Source of the DNA: Gracilimonas sp965227215
GTDB lineage: Bacteria > Bacteroidota > Rhodothermia > Balneolales > Balneolaceae
Length of the DNA stretch: 64,000 nt
Reading direction: 5' to 3'
NCBI GenBank assembly: GCA_965227215.1
Contig: OZ245729.1
Coordinates: forward strand, 1,178,001 to 1,242,000
Part shown: in pieces, positions 44,022-53,500 of the stretch
Layout of the letters: each line of letters begins with the position of its first letter
How positions within the stretch are numbered: the first letter of the stretch is position 1
Translations under genes and position numbers: made by a program
The notes under the pieces: model-generated
The model's input: only the letters and a program-made list of their open reading frames with translations
Told to the model about the DNA's origin: nothing
Databases searched by the model: none

Positions 44022-45451
44022 ACCTCATCACCATCAGACAGCGGAAGCTCAACTACAAATGTACTTCCTTTTCCCAAACCGTTACTGTATGCTCTGATTT
44101 TACCACTATATAGATCTAGGATAGCCTTCACCAGCGGCAGCCCCAAACCGCTTCCGGGCTTGTCCTGTACCTCCTGCTGCGTAGCACGGTAAAATCGCTC
44201 AAACAGGCGGTCCTTGGTGTCACCATCAAACCCGGCACCGGTATCGCTGAGATGAAGTACTGCTTTACCGCTGGATTGTTTAAGGTCCAGGGTTATGGTA
44301 CCTCCTTCAGGTGTATATTTCAGAGCATTTTCCACCAGGTTATTAATGACCTCTTCGATATAAGCTCCATGCGCCCGAACGTTAAGTTTGGCTTCAATAT
44401 TCGATTTAACATCGATATTCCGTTGTTGAGTATCTTCCTTGTATTTTGCCATAATCATTTCTGTTATACGGCTTAAATTAACAATATCCGGTTTTGCCCG
44501 ATGAACTGACTCTACCCTGGAAAGTTGAAGAAGCAAGTGTACCATTTCACTCATTCGTCTCACTTCCACCAGCATTCGTTCAATCGTTTCCCGGTACTCT
44601 TCATTTGAACGGGGTTTTCTGAGCATAATTTCTGCCTCACTTTGCAATGATGAGAGAGGAGTCATAAGTTCATGAGAGGCATCAGAAGTAAAACGTTTTT
44701 CCCGTTCAAAACCCTGTTGAAGTCGATTGAGCATGATATTAAAGGTCTCAGCCAGGTCGGTTAGCTCATCCCGGACCTGATAATTAACTGGTATGCGCTT
44801 ATCCAAATCAGTGGCTGTAATGGATTTCGCGGCCTCAATAATAGAAGACACTGGAGACAATGTTTTTCTTGATAGCCAATACCCCCCGAGTATAGATAAA
44901 CCAACACTTATCGCTATGAGAATAAACAAATACTGCCTGAACCTGATTAACTCTTCATGAAGGGTCCATTCAAAGCCTGTGAGTTCCAGCCAACCGCAAA
45001 GACTTCCATTTTTGTTTTCTATGGGATAGTAAAGAGTACGAGCAGGCAAAGATTGCCACTCACTGCTGAAAGAATTATTCTGGGTTTCTTTAGGGATCTG
45101 GCGTTTAAGGGGTTCTTCAACAGATGAGAAGTTTGGGCTATTATATATAAGGTTGCCTTTTTGATCGTATAAACGAACATAGGTGCCATACTCCACTCCT
45201 CCTCTAAGGGCTTCATTCCTGCTGTAGTCCGTCAAATCAATAGAAAGGGAATCTTCAGCCTGGATATAGGGAAGCAGCTGTTCGGCTTCAAACAGCAGGT
45301 GACGATCATAATTATGGTGGATGGATTGATGAAACGTTTCGTATAAAAAATATCCGAACAAACTAAGCATCAAAAATAAACTGAACCCATACCATAAAGC
45401 CAGCTTTTTTGATATGGATAGCTCATTATAAAAAGTAAAAGAAGGCTTCAT
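44018..45451 (-). CDS. Sensor histidine kinase of metal two-component system
   Basis: 477 aa. Two membrane helices (about residues 12-33 and 169-190) bound a periplasmic sensor of about 135 aa. Then HAMP, HisKA with the phosphorylated His260 (SDASHELMTPLSSLQSE), N box (ENALKYTPEGG), G1 (SDTGAGFDG) and G2 (GSGLGLPLVKAI). Layout as in CusS/PcoS-type copper kinases. The ATG overlaps the stop of the regulator gene, so they are translated together. Signal unknown; copper or silver is inferred from the neighbouring oxidase operon. Confidence 0.87.
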   Translation of the reverse strand: MKPSFTFYNELSISKKLALWYGFSLFLMLSLFGYFLYETFHQSIHHNYDRHLLFEAEQLLPYIQAEDSLSIDLTDYSRNEALRGGVEYGTYVRLYDQKGNLIYNSPNFSSVEEPLKRQIPKETQNNSFSSEWQSLPARTLYYPIENKNGSLCGWLELTGFEWTLHEELIRFRQYLFILIAISVGLSILGGYWLSRKTLSPVSSIIEAAKSITATDLDKRIPVNYQVRDELTDLAETFNIMLNRLQQGFEREKRFTSDASHELMTPLSSLQSEAEIMLRKPRSNEEYRETIERMLVEVRRMSEMVHLLLQLSRVESVHRAKPDIVNLSRITEMIMAKYKEDTQQRNIDVKSNIEAKLNVRAHGAYIEEVINNLVENALKYTPEGGTITLDLKQSSGKAVLHLSDTGAGFDGDTKDRLFERFYRATQQEVQDKPGSGLGLPLVKAILDLYSGKIRAYSNGLGKGSTFVVELPLSDGDEV

Positions 45452-46176
45452 GAATCCTTGTGATCTTTAAATAAGTCAATGTTAAATCGATAGCCTGCTC
45501 CCCGAATGGTTTCTATAATCTGATCATTTTTCCCAAGTTTATAAGTATCAATATCTTCAAAAGTGTCGTTTAGTTTTTGGCGCAGGGTTGAAATAGTCGC
45601 CTCTATGGTATTATCGGATACATAGTAGGCCGATCCCCAAACCCTCTCTGCAATCTGGGTTTTTGAGAATACAGTTCCCAAATGTGTCATTAACAACTCG
45701 AGCAAAACAAACTCTTTTTGTCGTAAAGTAAGAGATATACCACCGACCGTTACGTTATGCTTTCGTGCATCAACTTCAATAGGTCCAATTTCCACAATTT
45801 CAGTATTTGAAATATCGGCAGAACGCCGGGATAACGCCCTAATTCGTGCCAATAGCTCATCAAAAGAAAAGGGTTTGCTCATATAATCATCTGCGCCGGC
45901 ATCAAGACCAGATACTTTATGGTCAAGATCACCAAGCGCGGTGAGCATTAACACCGGAAAGTTCCGGTCTTCTTTACGCCAATGTTCCAGAATCTCTTTT
46001 CCATCACGATTTGGAAGTCTCCAGTCTAATATTACTATATCGTAATCATTCACTAATCCCTGCAATTCCGCTTCTTCACCATCGTGTTGTACTTCTACTA
46101 CATATCCTTCTTCTTCCAATCCTCTTTTTAATGAGTTTGCCAGTTGCTTTTCGTCTTCAACTAATAGTATCCACAT
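45448..46176 (-). CDS. OmpR-family response regulator, candidate master regulator of the island
   Basis: 242 aa. Receiver domain with phospho-acceptor Asp51 (VILDWRLPNRDG), Thr in MLTALGD and Lys in MSKPFSF; C-terminal winged helix with LTLRQKEFVLLELLM, VWGSAYYVSDNTIEATISTLRQKL and RGAGYRF. Similar in plan to CusR/PcoR/CopR. OmpR-type regulators bind direct repeats spaced by one helical turn, exactly the geometry of the TTTAAG boxes, one of which (box 11) is in its own upstream region. The link to all 12 boxes is inference. Confidence 0.88.
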   Translation of the reverse strand: MWILLVEDEKQLANSLKRGLEEEGYVVEVQHDGEEAELQGLVNDYDIVILDWRLPNRDGKEILEHWRKEDRNFPVLMLTALGDLDHKVSGLDAGADDYMSKPFSFDELLARIRALSRRSADISNTEIVEIGPIEVDARKHNVTVGGISLTLRQKEFVLLELLMTHLGTVFSKTQIAERVWGSAYYVSDNTIEATISTLRQKLNDTFEDIDTYKLGKNDQIIETIRGAGYRFNIDLFKDHKDS

Positions 46177-46235
46177 ATATCTGAATGTTTACTGAGCTTT
46201 TAAAGCTTAATATAAATTTCCTGTGACAACTTTGT

Positions 46236-46252
46236 TTTAAGCTTAATTTAAG
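46236..46252 (+). promoter_or_regulatory. TTTAAG direct-repeat box 11 (multicopper oxidase promoter)
   Basis: TTTAAGCTTAATTTAAG, identical to box 1. A -10-like TATATT lies at 46263-46268. The box ends 90 bp before ATG 46343 and lies between the oxidase gene and the divergent two-component genes, so it could serve both. Confidence 0.82.
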
Positions 46253-46342
46253 GTTCCCCATTTATATTGTGCGCCTGTACAAAGCCTATGAGTAATATTC
46301 AACCACCAACTTATTTAAAGCTTAAAAATAAATTCAAGATAA

Positions 46343-48148
46343 ATGAGTAAAGAGTCGAAATCGATTTCTCGTCGCGAATTTCTACGCTACACGACTTCTA
46401 TGGGTGTAGTCGCTGGGTTAAGTACCGTATTGCCTGCTTATGCATTTGCAGGTTTTGATAACCAACCCAGAGAAATATTAACCCCGCAGGGTAAAGATAA
46501 TGTCCTGGATTTAACGATTAGTAAAATCCCTTTGGAGGTTGACGGACAAAGGACGCAAGCAACGGCCATTAATGGTCAAGTGCCCGGCCCGTTGATTCGG
46601 TTGAAAGAAGGAGAAGAAATACTAATCCGGGTTACAAATGAACTGGATGAAGATACATCTATTCATTGGCATGGCATAATTTTACCGTTTCAGATGGATG
46701 GAGTTCCGGGAGTAAGTTTTGATGGAATTAAACCCGGAGAGACGTTTGAATACAGATATCCTGTTAAACAGAATGGTACCTATTGGTATCACAGCCACTC
46801 AAAATTGCAGGAGCAACTGGGGCACTATGGACCCATGATTATTGATCCGGTAGAGGAAGACCCGGTTGAGTATGACCGCGAATACCCGGTGATACTTTCT
46901 GACTGGACATTTGAAAGTCCCTATAAAGTACTTACCAAGCTTAAAAAAGCTGAAGGTTACTATAACTACCAGCAACGGGATTTAGGTGAATTTTTTAACG
47001 ACGTTAAAAAGGATGGTTTTGGCGATGCTTTTAGAAACTACCTCTCGTTCGCTAAAATGAGAATGAGTGCTACCGATCTCGCCGATATAACCGGGGCTAC
47101 ATATACTTATCTCATGAACGGGAAAGGACCAGATTCAAATTGGAGTGCATTATTCAAAAAAAATGAAAAAGTTCGTCTCCGGTTTATAAATGCTTCAGCT
47201 GGCTCCATGTTTGATGTGCGCATTCCCGGTCTTAAGATGACCGTTGTTCAAGCTGACGGCCAAAATGTTGAGCCTACTCCCGTCGATGAGTTCCGCATCG
47301 GTATCGCTGAAACGTATGATGTGATCGTTGAGCCCAATGAAGAAAAGCCATTTACTATTTTTGCTGAATCATTGGATCGCAGTGGTTATGCCCGCGGTAC
47401 ATTGGCGCCCCGTGAAGGCATGGAAGCCCCGGTTCCAGAGCTACGCCCCCGCCCTGAACGTAGCATGAAAGATATGGGGATGAAAATGGATATGGGCGGC
47501 ATGGAAATGGACGATAGCATGAACATGGAAGCCATGGACCATAATGGAAACGGGGATATGGCTATGAATCACGGCGGCATGTCGATGTCCCACAAGGCCG
47601 AACCTGTTAAACATGGTCCGGACCGCCACGGTATTGGCGCGGCGGCTATCGCCGACTACCAGTTTGACCGATTGGATGAACCTGGCGTTGGACTTGGCAA
47701 TGACGGGCGAAAAGTGCTGGTATATCGGGATCTTAAAAGCCTTGAGCCAAATATTGACAAACGCCCCCCTGAACGGGAAGTAGAATTACATCTGACCGGT
47801 AACATGGAGCGTTATATGTGGTCGTTTGATGGAAAAGAATTCCATGAAGTGGATGGGCCAATTGAATTCCAACAAAATGAACGCCTGCGTTTAACTCTGG
47901 TCAACGATACCATGATGGAACATCCCATTCATTTACATGGAATGTGGATGGAGTTGGAAAATGGAAATGGCAACTATAATCCGAGAAAACACACACTATT
48001 AGTACAACCGGCTCAGAGAATTTCAGCTTTGGTAACTCCACGCGATAAAGGGCGTTGGGCCTTCCATTGCCATATTCTGTATCACATGGAAATGGGAATG
48101 TTTAGAGTGGTTCAGGTAAGCGGTGAAGATGGAGGTATCTACGGATGA
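46343..48148 (+). CDS. Multicopper oxidase, PcoA/CopA copper-resistance type
   Basis: 601 aa. Tat signal (SRREFLR, Arg10-Arg11) exports the folded copper enzyme. Three cupredoxin domains: HWHG at about 108-111, WYHSHSKLQEQ at about 150, HPIHLHG near 527 and HCHILYHMEMGM near 575-586 provide type 1, 2 and 3 copper ligands. A Met/His linker (KMDMGGMEMDDSMNMEAMD, about residues 380-415) is typical of Cu(I) oxidase PcoA. Expected role: oxidise periplasmic Cu(I) to Cu(II). The stop overlaps the next ATG. Confidence 0.93.
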   Translation: MSKESKSISRREFLRYTTSMGVVAGLSTVLPAYAFAGFDNQPREILTPQGKDNVLDLTISKIPLEVDGQRTQATAINGQVPGPLIRLKEGEEILIRVTNELDEDTSIHWHGIILPFQMDGVPGVSFDGIKPGETFEYRYPVKQNGTYWYHSHSKLQEQLGHYGPMIIDPVEEDPVEYDREYPVILSDWTFESPYKVLTKLKKAEGYYNYQQRDLGEFFNDVKKDGFGDAFRNYLSFAKMRMSATDLADITGATYTYLMNGKGPDSNWSALFKKNEKVRLRFINASAGSMFDVRIPGLKMTVVQADGQNVEPTPVDEFRIGIAETYDVIVEPNEEKPFTIFAESLDRSGYARGTLAPREGMEAPVPELRPRPERSMKDMGMKMDMGGMEMDDSMNMEAMDHNGNGDMAMNHGGMSMSHKAEPVKHGPDRHGIGAAAIADYQFDRLDEPGVGLGNDGRKVLVYRDLKSLEPNIDKRPPEREVELHLTGNMERYMWSFDGKEFHEVDGPIEFQQNERLRLTLVNDTMMEHPIHLHGMWMELENGNGNYNPRKHTLLVQPAQRISALVTPRDKGRWAFHCHILYHMEMGMFRVVQVSGEDGGIYG

Positions 48149-48954
48149 AATCACTAACAAAAATTAAAGTAGATTTATTATCAATTCTTATGAATGTTAC
48201 CATTAAAGAAGTTCGACCAATATTAATTCTTTTGATGTTTCTATTAGTGGGTGCAAAATCGGTAACGGCCCAAAAAGCCCCGCCATTTAGCAATGATATC
48301 ATGCCGGATAATAAAACCTACTTCTTTTTTCAGGCCGATCGTTTTGAATATTATTCAATTGGAGATCCAAGCCCGGTTGTTTGGGATGTCCAGGGCTATA
48401 TCGGCACAGACATCCATAAATTCTGGTATAAAGCTGAAGGTGAGGCACTTACTACCGAGCAAGAAGGAGAAATGGAGTTCCAGGGTTTATATAGCCGTGC
48501 AATAACCTCCTATTTCGACTTTCAGGCTGGTTTACGATATGACCTTGCTTACAACTCCACCGACAATAACTCCAGAGGATTTGCAGTAATAGGATTTCAG
48601 GGCCTTGCTCCTTATTTATTTGAAGTGGATGGAAGTCTTCAGCTTAGTGAAGATGGAGATGTATCAGCCACTTTTGAAGGAGAAATAGACTTACTGGTTA
48701 CACAAAGGTTAATTGCACAACCCCGTTTTGCTACTAATTTGGCTTTACAGGAAGTTGAAGAATGGGGGGTGGGTTCAGGAATTAACAATGTTCAACTTGG
48801 TTTCCGGCTCCGATATGAAATCCGGCGCGAATTTGCCCCTTATGTTGGTGTATCATGGAACCAGAAGCTGGGCCAAACCGCAGACTATGCTCGTCTGGAA
48901 GGTGGTGAAGATAGTACACTGGGGTTGGTAGGTGGTATCAGGATGTGGTTTTAA
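48145..48954 (+). CDS. Outer-membrane copper-resistance protein CopB/PcoB family
   Basis: 269 aa. Signal segment (residues 25-43, ending TAQ), then the CopB barrel: ADRFEYYSIGDPSPVVWDVQGYIGTDIHKFWYKAEGE and AGLRYDLAYN, ending GGIRMWF with a terminal Phe. Translation-coupled to the oxidase (ATGA), as pcoAB. The usual N-terminal Met-rich region of CopB is short here. Sequesters or passes copper at the outer membrane; the mechanism is unknown. Confidence 0.9.
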   Translation: MKSLTKIKVDLLSILMNVTIKEVRPILILLMFLLVGAKSVTAQKAPPFSNDIMPDNKTYFFFQADRFEYYSIGDPSPVVWDVQGYIGTDIHKFWYKAEGEALTTEQEGEMEFQGLYSRAITSYFDFQAGLRYDLAYNSTDNNSRGFAVIGFQGLAPYLFEVDGSLQLSEDGDVSATFEGEIDLLVTQRLIAQPRFATNLALQEVEEWGVGSGINNVQLGFRLRYEIRREFAPYVGVSWNQKLGQTADYARLEGGEDSTLGLVGGIRMWF

Positions 48955-49108
48955 TTCCTATACATCACATTTGATGCATAAAATTAAGATGCAGGTCTTT
49001 TAGAAAACATTTTATATAACAAAGCCCAGTATTTTGTCATAAACCTTTACATGCGCTCCTTTTAAAAAAAAAATTACTTAGAAATAATCATAAGAAAAAT
49101 CAAAATAG

Positions 49109-50191
49109 ATGATTGATTTAAATTTAATACCTGAATGGGCCCCAAACATTCACCCAATGCTGGTGCATTTTCCTATCGCATTACTGCTGATTGCTGTACT
49201 TGGCAGTTTGGTTTCCCTGTTTATCCCTGACAAATGGTGGGATGAACAAAAAAATACCGTTTTATATGTGCTTGGCGCACTTTCAGCCATCGTGGTTTAT
49301 TACACGGGGCAGGCTGCAGCCGATTCGGTTTTCCTGCCATCTCAGGCACAATCGGTATTGAACAACCATGCCGACTGGGCATTTTGGACGGTATGGTATT
49401 TTGGAATATATGCATTGGCACGTATCACTCTTCACAGGTATGAAATGATGAGCAAACTAAGTCTGAGAGTTATAGCATTTGCCATTGCCCTGCCTGGACT
49501 GTTTTTCCTCTACCAAACCGGAGACCACGGCGCCAAAATGGTGTTTGGTTACGGAGCCGGTACCGGGCAGTTGATGGAGCAACAACCTACTGGTGCTTCG
49601 GCTACAACAGATAGCCTGCAACAGTCAAATTCCACCTTTAAAGTTCATGAAAATGGAAACTGGTCATGGGAGATGGGTCCCAGCGGGGTAAGTACTCTGT
49701 TGTCAGAGTTTCAGTGGCTTGTAGGGTCACCACAGGATCTCCGGCCTTCAATCGTTAATAGTGGAGACAACTCCTTGTTGAAGTTGAGTCTCCGTTCCTC
49801 TCCCAACTTTTTTATTACCCTCAAAGACTTTCTGAATGTACAAGTTGATTACTACCTCGATCTGTCTGATTTTGATGGCGAGGTGGAGCTGGTCAATCAT
49901 GTGCACGATGCTCAAAATTACGATTTCGTTACTATTAGTTCCAAAGGAACCATAACGCAAGGACGAGTAATTGAAGGTGAAACTAACTTTTTTGGTGAAG
50001 AAACCTATTCGGCGAACGGCATGCTGTTTATTCGTACGGTAGTCAATGGCACTCATTTCAGAGCATACATTAACAAAGAGATGGCTGTTCATGGCCATGG
50101 AGACGCCCCGAAAGCCGGAGCTGCAGGACTTCGTCTCAATGGCTCTGGGGTTATCATCATCGATAAGGTGAGCTTGACTCAACTCGACTGA
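49109..50191 (+). CDS. DUF2231 membrane protein with C-terminal beta domain
   Basis: 360 aa. Residues 1-150: four membrane helices of DUF2231 type, with HPMLVHFPIALLLIAVLGSL near 16-35 and QTGDHGAKMVFGYGAGTG near 136-153. Residues 170-360: an extracytoplasmic all-beta domain that looks like a concanavalin-type sandwich (VNHVHDAQNYDFVTISSKG, FRAYINKEM). DUF2231 proteins are often near cytochrome c and copper genes and may bind haem through the paired His. Followed within 35 bp by a SnoaL-type gene. Confidence 0.72.
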   Translation: MIDLNLIPEWAPNIHPMLVHFPIALLLIAVLGSLVSLFIPDKWWDEQKNTVLYVLGALSAIVVYYTGQAAADSVFLPSQAQSVLNNHADWAFWTVWYFGIYALARITLHRYEMMSKLSLRVIAFAIALPGLFFLYQTGDHGAKMVFGYGAGTGQLMEQQPTGASATTDSLQQSNSTFKVHENGNWSWEMGPSGVSTLLSEFQWLVGSPQDLRPSIVNSGDNSLLKLSLRSSPNFFITLKDFLNVQVDYYLDLSDFDGEVELVNHVHDAQNYDFVTISSKGTITQGRVIEGETNFFGEETYSANGMLFIRTVVNGTHFRAYINKEMAVHGHGDAPKAGAAGLRLNGSGVIIIDKVSLTQLD

Positions 50192-50225
50192 AATAAAAAA
50201 ATTGAACAAAATAATCGTCATACCT

Positions 50226-50720
50226 ATGAATAAAATCATACTCTCTTTTGTACTTCTCTTCTCTTTTAGCTACTCAAGTTTCGCACAGGATATGGATCAT
50301 CAAAATCATGAACACCAGAATGCCATGAAGAAAGAAACTGCAGTGAAAGAAGTTCTGAAAACCTATAAATCTGCACTTGAAAATCTGGATGTAAGCAACA
50401 CTCAACACTTATTTACTGAAGATGCTACGGTATTTGAGAATGGTAAATATGAAGGCTCTTACCAGGACTACCTTGATCATCACATAGGACCAGAACTTGG
50501 GCATTTCAAAGAATTCAGTTTCAGTGACTACAACGTTGATGTCAGATTGGAAGGCGATATTGCCGTGGCTTTCGAAACCTATAATTATCGAATAGTTATT
50601 GACGGAGAAGAACCGCGGGTAGTAGAGCGGCAGGGCGTAGCAACATCGGTACTAAAGAATTTTGACGGATCATGGAAAATAATTCAAAATCACGGTTCAT
50701 CCAGAGCCATTAGAAATTAA
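50226..50720 (+). CDS. Secreted SnoaL/DUF4440-like protein, copy 1
   Basis: 164 aa from ATG 50226 (signal peptide to SSFAQ). NTF2-like fold: VKEVLKTYKSALENLDVSNTQHLFTEDATVFENGKYEG, then YQDYLDHHIGPELGHF with three His, and GSWKIIQNHGSSR at the end. Small periplasmic proteins of this fold recur in copper operons; a metal role through DHH is inferred. Part of the oxidase transcript. Confidence 0.72.
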   Translation: MNKIILSFVLLFSFSYSSFAQDMDHQNHEHQNAMKKETAVKEVLKTYKSALENLDVSNTQHLFTEDATVFENGKYEGSYQDYLDHHIGPELGHFKEFSFSDYNVDVRLEGDIAVAFETYNYRIVIDGEEPRVVERQGVATSVLKNFDGSWKIIQNHGSSRAIRN

Positions 50721-50728
50721 ATGTAGCT

Positions 50729-51207
50729 TTGAGAAAAATCCTGATCACTTTAAAGCCTTTGCTACTTTTATCTTTGATACCAATGCTATTTTGGGGGTGT
50801 GGGCCTGACACAAAAAAATCGAATGAGAAATCAGATCCCTTTACTTATATAAAAAAGGAAGATGGTATACTGAATTTCAATTTTCTAAAGGAAAGACTGT
50901 ATTTGCGGAAAATTGTGCTCAGTGTCATGGAAATGCCGGACAGGGATTAATATCTGATTGGAAGAAACCAAACCCTGATGGTTCTTTTCCCCCTCCTCCA
51001 CTCAATGGAACGGCACATACCTGGCACCATTCTACAGAAATACTGATGAAAACTATTAACGAAGGAGGTCAGCCATTAGGGGGAAATATGCCTGCATTTA
51101 AAACCGTTCTGACCGATGAAGAGAAACTTGCAGTAATTGCTTTTATTCAAAATCTGTGGGATGATGAAACCTATAATAAATGGTTGAAAATCAATAATTC
51201 TAACTAA
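50729..51207 (+). pseudogene. Cytochrome c, frameshifted at an A6 run
   Basis: Frame 1 from TTG 50729 encodes a lipoprotein-type signal (MLFWGCGPD) up to FTYIKK. The second part, in a different frame, reads FAENCAQCHGNAGQG, then GGNMPAFKTVLTDEEKLAVIAFIQ and ends at TAA 51205-51207. C-x-x-C-H plus a distal Met is a mono-haem cytochrome c. Adding one A to the A6 run at 50851-50856 joins both parts in a natural way. It is either a real null allele, a phase-variable tract, or an assembly error. Same transcript as the SnoaL genes. Confidence 0.8.
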
Positions 51208-51210
51208 TCT

Positions 51211-51654
51211 ATGAGCAGGATAATTATGAAAAAAATACTATCACTCAGCTTTCTACTGTTAATTTCAACCGTTTTGACCCTTGCTCAAACACCTGAAGAA
51301 CTTGAAATCAGTAAAACTTTATCTGAGTTTGAAACTGCTATCGTTGAAAATAATTCGAAAGCTGCTTCCGAATTGCTTCACGATGATGTAATCATTCTCG
51401 AGGGAAGCAACAGTGAAACAAAAGAACAATATCTTTCTCACCATTTTCACTCAGATGGCAAATTTATTGGTGCAATGAACCGTGAATTAATTTCAGAACG
51501 TATTACCATCGAAGGAAATGTAGCCTGGGTCTCTTCTCAAACAAAAATGACCGGAGTCTATAATGAACGAGAAATTGATCGAACGAGTCTTGAACTGGCA
51601 GTACTTAAGAAAGAAAATGGTGACTGGAAAATTATAGCTTTGCACTGGTCATGA
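51211..51654 (+). CDS. Secreted SnoaL/DUF4440-like protein, copy 2
   Basis: 147 aa; ATG 51226 is a possible alternative start and gives a cleaner signal (MKKILSLSFLLLIST to LAQ). NTF2-like: EISKTLSEFETAIVENNSKAASELLHDDVIILEGSN, EQYLSHHFHSDGKF, GDWKIIALHWS. Paralogue of 50226 with the same SHHFH-type His cluster. Only 3 bp separate it from the cytochrome stop. The gap 51655-51858 holds nothing clear. Confidence 0.72.
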   Translation: MSRIIMKKILSLSFLLLISTVLTLAQTPEELEISKTLSEFETAIVENNSKAASELLHDDVIILEGSNSETKEQYLSHHFHSDGKFIGAMNRELISERITIEGNVAWVSSQTKMTGVYNEREIDRTSLELAVLKKENGDWKIIALHWS

Positions 51655-51858
51655 TATGATATTGATTTTCATTTATTTAAACTATAAAGAACAGGGGGTG
51701 GAAGCTCTCAAAAGTAACAGTAAAGAATCATCTTTTTGTGGCTTAATCACTGTTTTGGAATTAGTGCTTTCCAAAAATTAGCTTGAATCTGTCGATATTT
51801 TATGGGTCCATTCAGCAAGAATCCATTTCGTAAACATAGCCAATAGAATTGCACTTTA

Positions 51859-53499
51859 TTAAACCGCACAACAGCTAAGCTTTTTCACGTCTTTATCAAA
51901 GGTGAGTGCCGCCAGCTTAACTCCTTCAGATAGTGTTAAATAAGGATGAAATGCTGACTTGAGTGACTGAATGGTTACGCCATGTCGAATAGTCAGGGCC
52001 AGTTCCATCAATAGTTCAGAACCTTCGGGGGCCAAAATACGGGCTCCAATCAAACGGTCGTTGTCTTTGTTACGGATCAACTTAATATAACCACGGGTAT
52101 CTCTCGCTGCAATGGATCGAGGAACATTGTCAAGCGTAAGTTTCGTTGCTTGATAGTTGACTCCAGCTTCTTCTGCCTGCTGTTCATCCATACCCACACC
52201 GGCCACCTGTGGATCTGTGAAAATGACCCATGGTAAGACCGAAAAATCTGCTTTTCCATGACTGTCTCTCATCGCATTTTCAGCTGCAACTTTTCCTTCA
52301 TAGGCCGCAGTGTACACGAACTGCCGTTCGCCCACTACATCGCCGGCGGCAAAGATGTTGGACATCTTGGTTCGCATGGTTTCATCCACGGGAATGTAAC
52401 CGCGTATTTTAGTTTTAATTCCAACGGAATCAAGATTCAGATGCTCTGTATTTCCCTGCCTGCCGGTAGCAACCAGTATCTGATCAGCTTCGAGTTGTTT
52501 TTCTTCTCCGTTTACCGTAAAACGGATGCTTCTTTTTTTGTCTGATTTCGTTACCTCCAGAATTTCTGTGTTTGTTAAAATGGTTAATCCTTCCTCTTCC
52601 AAATACCCCGTTATAGCTGTTGCAAGTTCTTTGGGTTGATCACTTAACACATGTCCTGATCGTTGCAAAACCGTTACCTCCCTTCCAAGCCGACTAAAGA
52701 GTTGAGCATTTTCCAGAGCAATATATCCGCCACCAAGAATAATGAGCTCTTCCGGGAGCTTCTCAAGTTCATAGGCTGATTCATTAGTCAGATATCCCGC
52801 CTCTTTGAGTCCGGGTATTTCAGGAATGAACGGGGAAGCCCCTGTGGCAATCAAAATGTTCTCGGCGGTGTAGGTTGAGTTATTTACCTGAACCTGATTT
52901 GTTTGAATAAACTTTCCGTACCCCTCAATAAGGGTAATATTTGGATCATCCTTTATCACATTTATATACTTCTCCTGGCGCAGGTCACGAACCATCTCGC
53001 GTTTTTGCTCGATCACTTTTTTAAAATCACTGATAGTTGCAGTGGTTTCAATCCCTTCAAACCTAGGATGGGAAGCCTTATGGAAGGCTTCTGCTGTTCG
53101 GATCAACGTTTTGGATGGCACGCACCCCACATTTACGCATGTCCCACCGGTTGGCAGACCTTTATTAACAATCAGCGCGGTTCCCCCCAGTTCACTGGTT
53201 CGAATAGCAGCAGCAAAAGCAGCCGAACCGCCCCCGATGATAATCAATGAATAACGGTTTTCGTCAGATTGCTCTTTTCCCGATTTGCCCACTACCTTAT
53301 ACTTACCCGTCTGATTTACCGCTTCAATCACCGAAGTTTTATCAAGGGTGGATTCATCAAATGCTACCGTAGCCCTTCCATTAGGGTAGCTTACATCTGC
53401 ATTCTGTATTCCTTTTAGTTTGGATAGCTTTTTTTCAATTGACACGGCGCAATGATCGCACGTCATGCCTGCTATGTCCAGTTCTAGTTCTTTCATCAT
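51859..53499 (-). CDS. merA: Mercuric reductase with N-terminal HMA domain
   Basis: 546 aa from ATG 53499 (in-frame codons continue upstream to 53559 inside merTP and are not the start). Reduces Hg(II) to Hg(0) with NADPH. HMA domain with GMTCDHC (Cys14, Cys17), FAD motif IIIGGGSAAFAAAIR, redox pair Cys121/Cys126 in GGTCVNVGCVPSK, and the C-terminal Hg-donating pair Cys543-Cys544 (LSCCAV). All hallmark residues are present. Start overlaps the end of merTP, so it is coupled. Confidence 0.95.
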   Translation of the reverse strand: MMKELELDIAGMTCDHCAVSIEKKLSKLKGIQNADVSYPNGRATVAFDESTLDKTSVIEAVNQTGKYKVVGKSGKEQSDENRYSLIIIGGGSAAFAAAIRTSELGGTALIVNKGLPTGGTCVNVGCVPSKTLIRTAEAFHKASHPRFEGIETTATISDFKKVIEQKREMVRDLRQEKYINVIKDDPNITLIEGYGKFIQTNQVQVNNSTYTAENILIATGASPFIPEIPGLKEAGYLTNESAYELEKLPEELIILGGGYIALENAQLFSRLGREVTVLQRSGHVLSDQPKELATAITGYLEEEGLTILTNTEILEVTKSDKKRSIRFTVNGEEKQLEADQILVATGRQGNTEHLNLDSVGIKTKIRGYIPVDETMRTKMSNIFAAGDVVGERQFVYTAAYEGKVAAENAMRDSHGKADFSVLPWVIFTDPQVAGVGMDEQQAEEAGVNYQATKLTLDNVPRSIAARDTRGYIKLIRNKDNDRLIGARILAPEGSELLMELALTIRHGVTIQSLKSAFHPYLTLSEGVKLAALTFDKDVKKLSCCAV

Positions 53500-53500
53500 A

